Origin: JANOZM01 sp031429355
GTDB taxonomy: Bacteria; Pseudomonadota; Gammaproteobacteria; Burkholderiales; Burkholderiaceae_E
Length of the DNA stretch: 64,000 nucleotides
Assembly (NCBI GenBank): GCA_031429355.1
Contig: JANOZM010000004.1
Coordinates: forward strand, 310,001-374,000
Reading direction: 5' to 3'
Shown here: in pieces, positions 1 through 7,510 of the stretch
Position numbering within the stretch: the first letter of the stretch is position 1
How the letters are laid out: the number at the start of each line of letters is the position of its first letter
The notes under the pieces: model-generated
What the model was told of the DNA's origin: nothing
Database searches by the model: none
The model's input: only the letters and a program-made list of their open reading frames with translations
Made by a program: the position numbers and the translations under genes

Positions 1-851
1 ATTAAAACACGATTGGCTAAATTTGAGTGGTTGTCAGGCACCCATTGAATTTCAAGCGCGCCGCCGCGCGTTATAACGCTAACTGTGCGATCTAGTAGGC
101 CGCGACGGATACCGCTAACAACGGCGGCGCAGGCGCCGGTTCCACAGGCAATGGTTTCGCCCGAGCCGCGTTCGTAAACGCGCAGGACGATTTGTTGACG
201 GTTAATGACCTGCATAAAACCAACGTTTACACCGGCAGGAAATTCTGGCCGCGCTTGCACCGCTGGGCCCACAAAACCAACCGGAAAAGTAGCCGCATGA
301 GGCACTTGAATAACAGCGTGAGGGTTGCCCATCGAACTTACACTGGCGTGAACTTGCACCGGTACAGCTGACCCTAAAGAATCAGTTGCATAACTTAAAG
401 GTATGTCCCAAAGCGTTTCGTCGCCTTGGTTAGCGCTAATTAGTGTTTTGGGATCGAACGGCAGCTTGACATGATCGAAACTAGGTTCGCCCATATCCAC
501 TTGTACCCGAGACTCGTCGATACGATTTAAGGTAAGCACTCCGTTGATCGTTTTGACGCGCAATTGCGATTTGTTGCTTAGACCTTGCTCGTTAACAAAT
601 CGTACAAAGCAACGCGCGCCGTTGCCACAATGCTCGACTTCACCGCCGTTTGCGTTAAAAATTCGGTAGTTAAAATCGACATCCGCTTGCGATGGTTTTT
701 CGACTAACAAAATTTGATCTGCGCCTACACCAAAATTACGACTAGCTAAAAACTCCCACTGTTGGGTGGTTAGTTCGATAACCTGGCGCACGCCGTCAAT
801 CACGACAAAGTCGTTGCCTGCCCCGTGCATTTTGGAAAATCGAATCTTCAT
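1..851 (-). CDS. dapF: Diaminopimelate epimerase (3' end outside window)
   Basis: Converts LL- to meso-diaminopimelate for lysine and peptidoglycan synthesis, in the cytoplasm. The N-terminus read leftward from the ATG at 851 is MKIRFSKMHGAGNDFVVIDG, the classical DapF opening with the substrate-binding Asn in GAGND. The frame stays open for about 283 codons to the window edge. The last residues visible, around ALEIQWVPDNHSN, fit the C-terminal part of the family, so probably only a dozen or so residues are missing. It is the most downstream of three leftward genes, following the two acyltransferase genes by a short gap. Family identity is very secure; only the stop is unseen. Confidence 0.95.
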   Translation of the reverse strand, partial: MKIRFSKMHGAGNDFVVIDGVRQVIELTTQQWEFLASRNFGVGADQILLVEKPSQADVDFNYRIFNANGGEVEHCGNGARCFVRFVNEQGLSNKSQLRVKTINGVLTLNRIDESRVQVDMGEPSFDHVKLPFDPKTLISANQGDETLWDIPLSYATDSLGSAVPVQVHASVSSMGNPHAVIQVPHAATFPVGFVGPAVQARPEFPAGVNVGFMQVINRQQIVLRVYERGSGETIACGTGACAAVVSGIRRGLLDRTVSVITRGGALEIQWVPDNHSNLANRVL

Positions 852-875
852 TTATTAATTATCGCTTAATAATGT

Positions 876-1757
876 TCAATACACCGAGGGTTCACCATTT
901 GGACGGGTTTTAAAGCGCTTATGTGTCCACAAATATTGCGCTGGACTTTCCATAACGCGCTGCTCGATAAACTGATTCATATACGTCGTTGCTGCAACGG
1001 CATCATTTGCGGGGTAATCGAGCCAAGCCGGATAAAACTCGCAAACATAGCCTTGGTCCTCGATTCGGGTCACGCAAGGAACAATCGTAGCGCCGGTCAG
1101 TTTGGCTAACCGAGCTACAGACGTAACTGTTGCAGCAGGAATATTAAAGAAGGGTGCGAACACAGCGTCTCGAGGGCCAAAATCCATATCGGGCAAAAAG
1201 TAAAGTGGCATTCCTGAGCGCATTAATTTAACGGCGGGTAATAGGCCGTCTTGTTTAGAAAGCAAGACAGGATTATTAAAACGGCTGCGACCTTTCACTG
1301 TAAACTCGTCTAATACGGCATTGGATTGTTTGGCATATATTGAAACGAATTGTGTCTCTAACTGAAACCGAATACCGCCCGCATCTAGGCCCAAAAAATG
1401 CGGCGCTAACACAATGACCGGCTTGCCACGTAAGGCCTCAAAATGCTCGATACCCACAACGCGAACTAAAGCGCTAACGCGAGATGGTGGCGCGTTCCAA
1501 AATATAAAGCGCTCTGCAAAAGCGCGACCGTAATAGGCAAAATGTTGACGAACTATTTGTTCGCGAGCAACCGTGCTAACTTGCGGCAAACATAATGCAA
1601 GATTGGTGCGGGCAATGCGGCGCCGCCGACCCGCAAGTGCGTAGGCGAGATAGCCCATTGAAATACCGATGGCTTTGACGACGCTGTAAGGCGCGCTACT
1701 AATTAGTGCAAAAAACCCAAGCAAAACGCGCATAAAGGCGTCGCTAAGCCTTTGCAT
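876..1757 (-). CDS. Lipid A biosynthesis acyltransferase, LpxL/HtrB family (second copy)
   Basis: Inner-membrane acyltransferase expected to add a secondary acyl chain to the Kdo2-lipid A precursor. A family HX4D catalytic motif is visible as HFLGLD (about H120-D125), with a hydrophobic N-terminal anchor (LLGFFALISS) and a later FLPDMDFG block typical of LpxL/LpxM. The frame is open to 1835, but a start there would overlap the upstream gene by about 90 bases. I chose the ATG at 1757 (293 aa, 14-base overlap); an ATG at 1733 is also possible. It lies directly downstream of a paralogue in the same direction, so the pair probably performs two successive acylations. Which is LpxL-like and which LpxM-like cannot be decided by eye. 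Confidence 0.9.
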   Translation of the reverse strand: MQRLSDAFMRVLLGFFALISSAPYSVVKAIGISMGYLAYALAGRRRRIARTNLALCLPQVSTVAREQIVRQHFAYYGRAFAERFIFWNAPPSRVSALVRVVGIEHFEALRGKPVIVLAPHFLGLDAGGIRFQLETQFVSIYAKQSNAVLDEFTVKGRSRFNNPVLLSKQDGLLPAVKLMRSGMPLYFLPDMDFGPRDAVFAPFFNIPAATVTSVARLAKLTGATIVPCVTRIEDQGYVCEFYPAWLDYPANDAVAATTYMNQFIEQRVMESPAQYLWTHKRFKTRPNGEPSVY

Positions 1758-2562
1758 CTTCTTGCCCTTTGTAGCGGTTGTAGCTCCATAAATATTGGGT
1801 TGGATGACGCAAAGCGGCTTGCTCAATTGCGTCATTTAAATATTGCGGAGTAATCGGCCCATTAAGTACTTCAAGATCCAACAACCACCCCTCGCCAAAT
1901 GCTTTACGAGTGCAAACAACTAAGGTGCTCGCATAGGCGCTGCGCGCTAGCTTTTCCGGCAAAGTCATTGTGTAGGCGGGTTCGCCAAAAAAATTGACCC
2001 AAACACCGTCGCCATGGCTCGGTACTTGATCGGGCAAAACGCCAATTGATTCGTTTGCCTTTAAAGCCTTTAGCAATGCTCTAACGCCAGATAAATTTGC
2101 CGGGGCAGCCTTCATTCGACCAGCGGCACGTGCTCGTAAAATAATGTCCGAAACATCTTTGCGCTTGGCCGGTTTGAACAAAACGGTCATTGGGTAATGG
2201 GCGGCAAGGACTCGGCCAACTACTTCAAAAGAACCAATATGCGGTGTAAAAAAGATGAGGGGTTTGCCAATGTTTTCGGTAAAAAACGTTTTTGCACGCG
2301 GGGTGATTTCGACAGTGGAAAGTAATTTTGCGTTGCTGCAAGTCCAAACAAAAGGTACCTCGCCAACCATCGCCCCATTTTGCTGTATTGCGACTTTTTT
2401 CAAATCATCGCGGCCCGAGAGTTTCGCGCAGTTCCACTGCCGATCAAATTTTTGCCGATAAGACCTCGAGGCGCGATAAATTACCGTGCCAACAAAAGCA
2501 CCGATGTGTTGGGCCCAAGAAAGCGGCAATTTAGAAAAAAACGTGAACAACAAATTAAGCAT
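1744..2562 (-). CDS. Lipid A biosynthesis acyltransferase, LpxL/HtrB family (first copy)
   Basis: A 272-residue membrane-anchored acyltransferase of the lipid A late-acylation family. The catalytic HX4E motif is present as HIGSFE (about H108-E113). The N-terminus MLNLLFTFFSKLPLSW is hydrophobic, as expected for an inner-membrane anchor, and the C-terminal QYLWSYNRYKGQ matches the conserved WxxxRxK ending of the family. The ATG at 2562 is the natural start. It is first in a leftward unit with the second acyltransferase (overlapping) and dapF, and is divergent from metK. This tandem acyltransferase-dapF order beside metK is a common Burkholderiales arrangement. Confidence 0.92.
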   Translation of the reverse strand: MLNLLFTFFSKLPLSWAQHIGAFVGTVIYRASRSYRQKFDRQWNCAKLSGRDDLKKVAIQQNGAMVGEVPFVWTCSNAKLLSTVEITPRAKTFFTENIGKPLIFFTPHIGSFEVVGRVLAAHYPMTVLFKPAKRKDVSDIILRARAAGRMKAAPANLSGVRALLKALKANESIGVLPDQVPSHGDGVWVNFFGEPAYTMTLPEKLARSAYASTLVVCTRKAFGEGWLLDLEVLNGPITPQYLNDAIEQAALRHPTQYLWSYNRYKGQEDAKA

Positions 2563-2686
2563 GCGCTATTGTGGCATTAAGCGGGCGAAGAGCCAAAACG
2601 ACAGGAGTGTTGTTATCTGTACTCGCATCGCCCATGTAATTCATCCTTAGGGCGAAAAATCGCACAGAAAAAAAAGCAGTCACCAT

Positions 2687-2692
2687 TATAAT
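2687..2692 (+). promoter_or_regulatory. Candidate -10 box of the metK promoter
   Basis: A perfect TATAAT hexamer stands 119 bases before the metK ATG. The expected -35 position is A-rich and poorly matched (no TTGACA), so it may be a weak or activated sigma-70 promoter. Transcription from here would start near 2699 and give a leader of about 107 nt, which is where the structured region begins. Confidence 0.5.
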
Positions 2693-2698
2693 TTGGGA

Positions 2699-2805
2699 AT
2701 GCGCCGAGTTAATTCCACTTGCGGGCGCTTTAAAAATCCTGCTAAAGCGTAGCCACGACCTTCGATGAGCCCGCTAAACAGGGCTTACATTGAAAGGAAG
2801 TACAA
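2699..2805 (+). promoter_or_regulatory. Structured metK 5' leader with mutually exclusive helices
   Basis: Several complementary segments are visible. CGCTTTA (2726-2732) pairs with TAAAGCG (2743-2749). GCGGG (2721-2725) pairs with CCCGC (2770-2774), stacking outside that helix. Two alternatives compete: GCGCC (2701-2705) with GGCGC (2724-2728), and AGCCC (2768-2772) with GGGCT (2781-2785). The ribosome binding site AAAGGAAG lies just after the last hairpin. There is no U-run, so control would be translational rather than by termination. I do not recognise it as a known SAM riboswitch class. The pairings are seen in sequence; regulation is inferred. Confidence 0.45.
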
Positions 2806-3975
2806 ATGCCTAATGATTATCTTTTTACCTCAGAATCAGTTTCTGAAGGTCACCCCGACAAAGTTGCAGACCAAATTTCTGACGCAATTTTAGATGCAAT
2901 TTTTACTCAAGACCCACATTCCCGTGTTGCTGCTGAAACTCTTTGTAATACCGGGCTAGTGGTTCTTGCGGGTGAAATTACTACTGGTGCGAACGTAGAT
3001 TACATTCAAGTTGCACGTGACACCATTAAACGCATTGGTTACGACAACACCGACTACGGTATTGATTATCGTGGTTGCGCTGTAATGGTTTGCTACGACA
3101 AACAAAGTCAAGACATCGCACAAGGCGTTGACGAAGACCGCGGTTTAAATTTAGAGCAAGGCGCTGGTGACCAGGGTCTAATGTTCGGTTACGCTTGCGA
3201 TGAGACGCCCACTTTAATGCCTGCCGCAATTCACTACGCGCATCGTTTGGTTGAACGCCAAGCCGATTTGCGTCGCGATGGCCGCTTGCCTTGGCTGCGC
3301 CCCGATGCGAAATCGCAAGTAACTTTGCGTTACGTAGACGGCCGCCCGGTGAGTATCGACACGGTTGTTTTGTCGACTCAACACCACCCAGATATTGAGC
3401 ACTCAAAATTATGTGAAGCGGTTATCGAGGAAATTATCAAACCGGTTTTGCCTAAAGAGCTAATGAAGGGCGACATTAAATATTTGGTTAACCCAACTGG
3501 TCGTTTCGTTGTTGGCGGTCCACAGGGTGATTGTGGTTTAACGGGCCGTAAAATTATTGTTGATACCTATGGTGGTGCTGCACCCCACGGTGGCGGTGCG
3601 TTCTCTGGTAAAGACCCTTCAAAAGTTGATCGTTCGGCTGCCTATGCTGCACGTTATGTTGCCAAGAACGTGGTTGCCGCTGGATTGGCTTCTAAGTGTC
3701 AGATTCAAGTGTCTTACGCAATTGGCGTTGCAAAGCCAACTTCAGTAATGGTGACTACTTTTGGCACCGGAAAAATCTCAGATGAGCAATTGTCTGTACT
3801 GGTTTCAGAGCACTTTGATTTGCGCCCAAAAGGTATTGTAAAAATGTTGGATTTATTGCGTCCGATTTATACTAAAACGGCTGCTTACGGACATTTTGGT
3901 CGTGATGAGCCCGAGTTTACTTGGGAAGCAACAGACAAGGCTGCCGCTTTGCGCGATGCAGCCGGAATCAAGTAA
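2806..3975 (+). CDS. metK: S-adenosylmethionine synthetase
   Basis: Makes S-adenosylmethionine from methionine and ATP in the cytoplasm. The 389-residue product has the normal length and all family signatures: the start LFTSESVSEGHPDKVADQ with the ATP-binding HPDK, GAGDQG (the MetK hexapeptide), TGRKIIVDTYGG and the glycine-rich GGGAFSGKDPSKVDRS loop. The ATG at 2806 has the ribosome binding site AAAGGAAG. It opens a methyl-cycle cluster with ahcY, tlyA and metF. The preceding leader has competing helices and may regulate it. Confidence 0.98.
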   Translation: MPNDYLFTSESVSEGHPDKVADQISDAILDAIFTQDPHSRVAAETLCNTGLVVLAGEITTGANVDYIQVARDTIKRIGYDNTDYGIDYRGCAVMVCYDKQSQDIAQGVDEDRGLNLEQGAGDQGLMFGYACDETPTLMPAAIHYAHRLVERQADLRRDGRLPWLRPDAKSQVTLRYVDGRPVSIDTVVLSTQHHPDIEHSKLCEAVIEEIIKPVLPKELMKGDIKYLVNPTGRFVVGGPQGDCGLTGRKIIVDTYGGAAPHGGGAFSGKDPSKVDRSAAYAARYVAKNVVAAGLASKCQIQVSYAIGVAKPTSVMVTTFGTGKISDEQLSVLVSEHFDLRPKGIVKMLDLLRPIYTKTAAYGHFGRDEPEFTWEATDKAAALRDAAGIK

Positions 3976-3995
3976 GTTAAAGTAAGGTTTTACAC

Positions 3996-4056
3996 GCTAA
4001 CACTTGGGGTTTAAATGATTGATAAACGAATTGAACATTTAGCCCCAAGTGTCAGC
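3996..4056 (+). repeat. 14-bp near-perfect inverted repeat enclosing a start codon
   Basis: GCTAACACTTGGGG (3996-4009) and CCCCAAGTGTCAGC (4043-4056) are complementary at 13 of 14 positions, separated by 33 bases. The ATG of the following hydrolase (4015) lies in the loop and the GGGG that could act as its ribosome binding site lies in the stem. No T-run follows, so it does not look like an intrinsic metK terminator. It could repress translation of the hydrolase or protect the metK mRNA 3' end. Confidence 0.7.
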
Positions 4057-4947
4057 GGACCCGACCCCGCACTAAACTTGACGCAATGGCGAGCTGATAA
4101 TGATGCGCTAGGGTTAAAGTTGGGCGGCGAACCAGTACCGGTTCAACAAGTACTTGACTTAAAAGTGACCGCTCGTGACGGGCATCTAATACCAATTAAG
4201 ATTTATATACCCAATCAACTCAAGTTGCGAGCCGCAGTTTATGTCTACGCGCATGGCGGAGGCTGGGTCATTGGTTCGACTTTGGGTACAGATAGAGTTA
4301 CGCGCGCGTTGGCTGATAAGGCGCAATCAATTGTGATCAGTGTTGACTACCGAATGGCGCCTGAATTCGCTTTTCCCGTACCGATTGATGACGTCGAAGA
4401 CGTTCTTTTTTGGACAAAGTCCGAATCTGCACTTCAGGCGGTGCGCAGACAGTCTATTATTTTGGCTGGTGACAGCGCAGGAGCGCATTTGGCTCTAGCA
4501 GTTTCGTTCCGGCAAGTAGATGCACGGCGAAGTAGTGATTTACAAACCGCGAAGATCGGTGGTGTATTAGCGATCTACCCGTGTTTAGACCCAGCTTGCG
4601 ATTCACCAACGATGCGTGCCTTTGGTACCGATCACGGCTTAACGCAGTCGCGAATGAAATGGTTTTGGGAATGTACCCTTGCAGGGCAAAAACCCAGTGC
4701 TCAAATTACCCCTTGGCTTCGCACGGATTTATCGGACGCCCCACCAACATGGATCGTTACCGCACAATATGACCCCTTGCGTGCCGAAGCTGAAAGTTTT
4801 GCGCTACGTTTGATGCAAGCAGGCGTAAAAACAAGTATCGAAATGCAGCCAGGAATGTTGCACGGTTTTATGCGTTGGCGCGGCTTGGTGCCTAATGGAC
4901 ATCAATCCCTATGTAATGCCGTTGCTTGGTTTGAACAATACGCTTGA
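4015..4947 (+). CDS. Alpha/beta hydrolase, hormone-sensitive lipase (HSL) family esterase
   Basis: A 310-residue serine esterase/lipase of the HSL group. The oxyanion-hole motif HGGGW is at about residues 80-84, the nucleophile elbow GDSAG carries S154, and the remaining triad is D253 (in YDPLRAEA) and H283 (in HGFM). There is no signal peptide, so it should be cytoplasmic; the substrate is unknown. It sits between metK and the SAH riboswitch-ahcY unit, but nothing in the protein suggests a role in methyl metabolism. The start codon lies in the loop of a strong inverted repeat, suggesting tight translational control. Confidence 0.88.
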   Translation: MIDKRIEHLAPSVSGPDPALNLTQWRADNDALGLKLGGEPVPVQQVLDLKVTARDGHLIPIKIYIPNQLKLRAAVYVYAHGGGWVIGSTLGTDRVTRALADKAQSIVISVDYRMAPEFAFPVPIDDVEDVLFWTKSESALQAVRRQSIILAGDSAGAHLALAVSFRQVDARRSSDLQTAKIGGVLAIYPCLDPACDSPTMRAFGTDHGLTQSRMKWFWECTLAGQKPSAQITPWLRTDLSDAPPTWIVTAQYDPLRAEAESFALRLMQAGVKTSIEMQPGMLHGFMRWRGLVPNGHQSLCNAVAWFEQYA

Positions 4948-4973
4948 ACGGTCACTTTTGTGTGACAAATAGC

Positions 4974-5002
4974 TTGTTCAAGCCTGCAAGAAGAATTTAT
5001 AC
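4974..5002 (+). promoter_or_regulatory. Sigma-70-type promoter of the ahcY riboswitch transcript
   Basis: TTGTTC (4974-4979) and TTATAC (4997-5002) are separated by 17 bases. The predicted transcription start, about 5009, falls immediately before the first riboswitch helix at 5011, which supports the assignment. This gives ahcY its own promoter independent of metK. Confidence 0.65.
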
Positions 5003-5008
5003 TTCGGC

Positions 5009-5150
5009 TTCGTCGAGGAGCGTTGCGATAAGCCACTGCATTAGCAGGTTTGCTTACTAGGCTCGACGCGTAGTTTTGATTTAATACAAACAAAACTGCG
5101 ATTGCTTTAACCGCGCTCACCCACCTTGTTGTTTGGTCGGAGTGAGCCAA
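5009..5150 (+). promoter_or_regulatory. S-adenosylhomocysteine (SAH) riboswitch with expression platform
   Basis: The leader of ahcY matches the SAH riboswitch as I know it. P1 is CGTCGAG (5011-5017) with CTCGACG (5062-5068). The conserved GAGGAGCGTTGC follows P1. P2 is TAAGC/GCTTA (5029-5033/5052-5056) capped by CTGC/GCAG. A further hairpin is CGTAGTTTTG/CAAAACTGCG (5069-5078/5091-5100). The pseudoknot is GAGCG (5018-5022) with CGCTC (5114-5118). GCTCAC (5115-5120) can instead pair with GTGAGC (5142-5147), so SAH binding and the downstream hairpin exclude each other. This class normally turns on SAH-recycling genes when SAH accumulates, matching ahcY downstream. Confidence 0.93.
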
Positions 5151-5205
5151 TTGTTCATTTCCCCAGTCAATAATTTGTGCTTAATGCACCTTAATTGGAG
5201 TGAAT

Positions 5206-6624
5206 ATGAACGCATCTACAGAAATTAAAAACTTTACCGATTGCGCCATTGCCGATATTGGCTTGGCAGCTTGGGGTCGCAAAGAAATCGCGATTGCAGA
5301 AACTGAAATGCCAGGCTTGATGGGAATTCGTGAAGAATTCGCAGCTAAACAGCCTTTAAAAGGCGCAAATATTACTGGTTCGCTACACATGACGATTCAA
5401 ACCGCTGTGTTAATCGAAACTTTGCAAGCTTTAGGCGCAAAAGTGCGTTGGGCTTCATGCAATATTTACTCAACTCAAGATCACGCAGCTTCGGCAATTG
5501 TTGCCCGTGGCACACCAGTGTTTGCTGTAAAAGGTGAATCACTAACTGAATATTGGGATTACACACACCGTATTTTTGAGTGGACCGATGGTAGTTTCAC
5601 CAACATGATTTTGGACGACGGTGGCGATGCAACTTTGCTGCTACATCTCGGAACCAGAGCTGAAAAAGACTTAGGTGTGTTGGCTAACCCAACGAGCGAA
5701 GAAGAGACGATTTTGTACGCGTCGATCAAAGCTAAATTGGCCACCGACCCAACTTGGTATTCAACCCGTATCGCCCATGTTAAAGGCGTTACAGAAGAGA
5801 CCACAACAGGCGTGCATCGTTTGTATCAAATGTTTGCAAAGGGTGACTTACGTTTCCCCGCAATTAACGTTAATGATTCAGTTACCAAAACTAAGTTTGA
5901 CAACTTATACGGTTGCCGTGAATCATTAGTTGACGCTATCAAGCGTGCAACCGATGTAATGATCGCTGGTAAAGTGGCCGTTGTTGCTGGTTATGGCGAC
6001 GTGGGCAAAGGTTCTGCACAAGCCTTACGCGCGCTGTCCGCTCAAGTTTGGGTTACCGAGGTTGATCCAATTTGCGCATTGCAAGCCGCAATGGAAGGTT
6101 ATCGTGTTGTAACGATGGATTACGCTGCCGATAAAGCCGACATTTTTGTTTCGGCTACTGGTAACTATCACGTTATTACCCATGACCATATGGTTAAGAT
6201 GAAAGACCAAGCGATTGTGTGCAACATTGGTCACTTCGACAATGAAATCGACGTTGTATCCATCGAGAAATACCAATGGGACGAAATTAAGCCGCAAGTC
6301 GACCACGTTATTTTCCCTGACGGCAAGCGCATCATTTTGCTAGCCCAAGGTCGTTTGGTTAATTTGGGTTGCGGTACTGGCCATCCTTCATTCGTTATGT
6401 CTTCAAGCTTTGCAAACCAAACTTTGGCGCAGATCGAACTGTTTACCAAAACAGCCGACTATCCAATTGGCGTGTATATCTTGCCTAAGCATTTGGACGA
6501 AAAAGTAGCTCGGTTGCACTTAAAGAAAGTTGGCGCGCATCTTACCGAGCTAACGGCAAAGCAAGCGGCTTACATTGACGTGCCAGTTGAAGGTCCGTTC
6601 AAGACTAACCATTACCGTTATTAA
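5206..6624 (+). CDS. ahcY: S-adenosylhomocysteine hydrolase (adenosylhomocysteinase)
   Basis: Splits S-adenosylhomocysteine to homocysteine and adenosine with bound NAD, removing the product inhibitor of methyltransferases. The 472-residue protein has the NAD-binding VVAGYGDVGKGSAQALRA, GCRESLVDAIKRATDVM, the GTGHPSFVMS block and the conserved C-terminus KTNHYRY. I chose ATG 5206, preceded by GGAG five bases upstream, over the in-frame GTG at 5200, which overlaps that site. Expression is almost certainly controlled by the SAH riboswitch immediately upstream. tlyA and metF follow in the same direction. Confidence 0.98.
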   Translation: MNASTEIKNFTDCAIADIGLAAWGRKEIAIAETEMPGLMGIREEFAAKQPLKGANITGSLHMTIQTAVLIETLQALGAKVRWASCNIYSTQDHAASAIVARGTPVFAVKGESLTEYWDYTHRIFEWTDGSFTNMILDDGGDATLLLHLGTRAEKDLGVLANPTSEEETILYASIKAKLATDPTWYSTRIAHVKGVTEETTTGVHRLYQMFAKGDLRFPAINVNDSVTKTKFDNLYGCRESLVDAIKRATDVMIAGKVAVVAGYGDVGKGSAQALRALSAQVWVTEVDPICALQAAMEGYRVVTMDYAADKADIFVSATGNYHVITHDHMVKMKDQAIVCNIGHFDNEIDVVSIEKYQWDEIKPQVDHVIFPDGKRIILLAQGRLVNLGCGTGHPSFVMSSSFANQTLAQIELFTKTADYPIGVYILPKHLDEKVARLHLKKVGAHLTELTAKQAAYIDVPVEGPFKTNHYRY

Positions 6625-6638
6625 TAGTTGGCTCGTAA

Positions 6639-6673
6639 TTTGAGTGAGGTGAGTTAAATTACTTACACTCAAA
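6639..6673 (+). promoter_or_regulatory. Hairpin containing the tlyA ribosome binding site and ATT start
   Basis: TTTGAGTG (6639-6646) is perfectly complementary to CACTCAAA (6666-6673). The stem and loop between them contain the strong Shine-Dalgarno sequence GAGGTGA (6646-6652) and the ATT start codon (6658). Folding could limit tlyA translation initiation. Confidence 0.5.
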
Positions 6674-7488
6674 AACCAGCTAATGCAGTTCGAGCTGACC
6701 AGTTAATGGTCAGCTCGGGTATCATTTCTAGTCGTTCGCTCGCTCAGCGTCTGATTGCAGCCAAGTCTGTCCGTGTGCAAATTGATCAAAATGCCCCAGA
6801 GCGGCTGTTGCTCAAAGCCAGCGAACTGCTTGGACCTACGGCGACAATCCGTGTAGAGGATGACAGTGAAGCTAGGTTCGTTTCTCGATCCGGTTTAAAG
6901 CTTGAATTTGCTCTTGAGCAGTTTGGCGTCGATGTATCAAACAAAATTATCTTGGACATTGGGCAGTCAACCGGTGGATTTACCGATTGCCTGTTAAGTC
7001 GAGGCGGCGGTGCTGTTGTCGGTGCCGACGTCGGACACGATCAGCTGCACCAAAAATTGGCAAAAGATTCGCGAGTGCTTTGCCTCGAGCGCGTCAATTT
7101 ACGCGACTCAGAACAAGCGCAGTGGGTATTGCAACAAGCACGCGATTGGTCGAAAGAGTTAAGTCTATTTGCTTTAGTTGTTATTGATGTATCGTTTATT
7201 TCGATTAAACACATTATTCCGCAAGCATTAAAACTGGTTCAAATAGGCGGTGATTTAGTCGTCTTGTTTAAGCCGCAATTCGAAGTAGGTAAAAGTAATA
7301 TTGGATCCGGTGGAATTGTTAAAAGCGCAGCTATTGCACAAGTATTTTTACAGCAGATGCTTGATTGGCTGGAGCACTTCAATGAGCCACCTATATCGGT
7401 AAAAGTAATGGCGGAACCTATTCTGAGCCCAATTACTGGCACTGATGGGAACCAGGAGTACCTAATTTGGATTCGTAGGGTTTGTTAA
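6658..7488 (+). CDS. tlyA: TlyA family rRNA 2'-O-methyltransferase, probable ATT start
   Basis: TlyA proteins join an N-terminal S4 RNA-binding domain to an FtsJ-like methyltransferase and modify ribosomal RNA using SAM; many are annotated as hemolysins. The S4 domain here reads VRADQLMVSSGIISSRSLAQ, then FVSRSGLKLEFALEQF, then the SAM-binding LDIGQSTGGFTDCLL. The only ATG near the front (6706) lies inside the S4 domain and has no ribosome binding site. The frame is open back to a TAA at 6655-6657, and the first codon after it is ATT, with GAGGTGA five bases upstream. No ATG, GTG, TTG or CTG lies between. I therefore call a 276-aa protein starting at ATT. Confidence 0.85.
   Translation: MTYTQKPANAVRADQLMVSSGIISSRSLAQRLIAAKSVRVQIDQNAPERLLLKASELLGPTATIRVEDDSEARFVSRSGLKLEFALEQFGVDVSNKIILDIGQSTGGFTDCLLSRGGGAVVGADVGHDQLHQKLAKDSRVLCLERVNLRDSEQAQWVLQQARDWSKELSLFALVVIDVSFISIKHIIPQALKLVQIGGDLVVLFKPQFEVGKSNIGSGGIVKSAAIAQVFLQQMLDWLEHFNEPPISVKVMAEPILSPITGTDGNQEYLIWIRRVC
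6691..6717 (+). repeat. 10-bp perfect hairpin early in tlyA
   Basis: CGAGCTGACC (6691-6700) pairs perfectly with GGTCAGCTCG (6708-6717) around a seven-base loop that contains part of the in-frame ATG at 6706. If tlyA starts upstream, this hairpin lies in its coding region and may slow or attenuate expression. There is no T-run. Confidence 0.6.
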
Positions 7489-7510
7489 TTTAGAAAAGGC
7501 ACGCACTGCA

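Noticed and set aside
4951..4966. GTCAC/GTGAC short inverted repeat after the hydrolase gene
   Set aside because: Only five bases long with no T-run; too weak to call a terminator or an operator.
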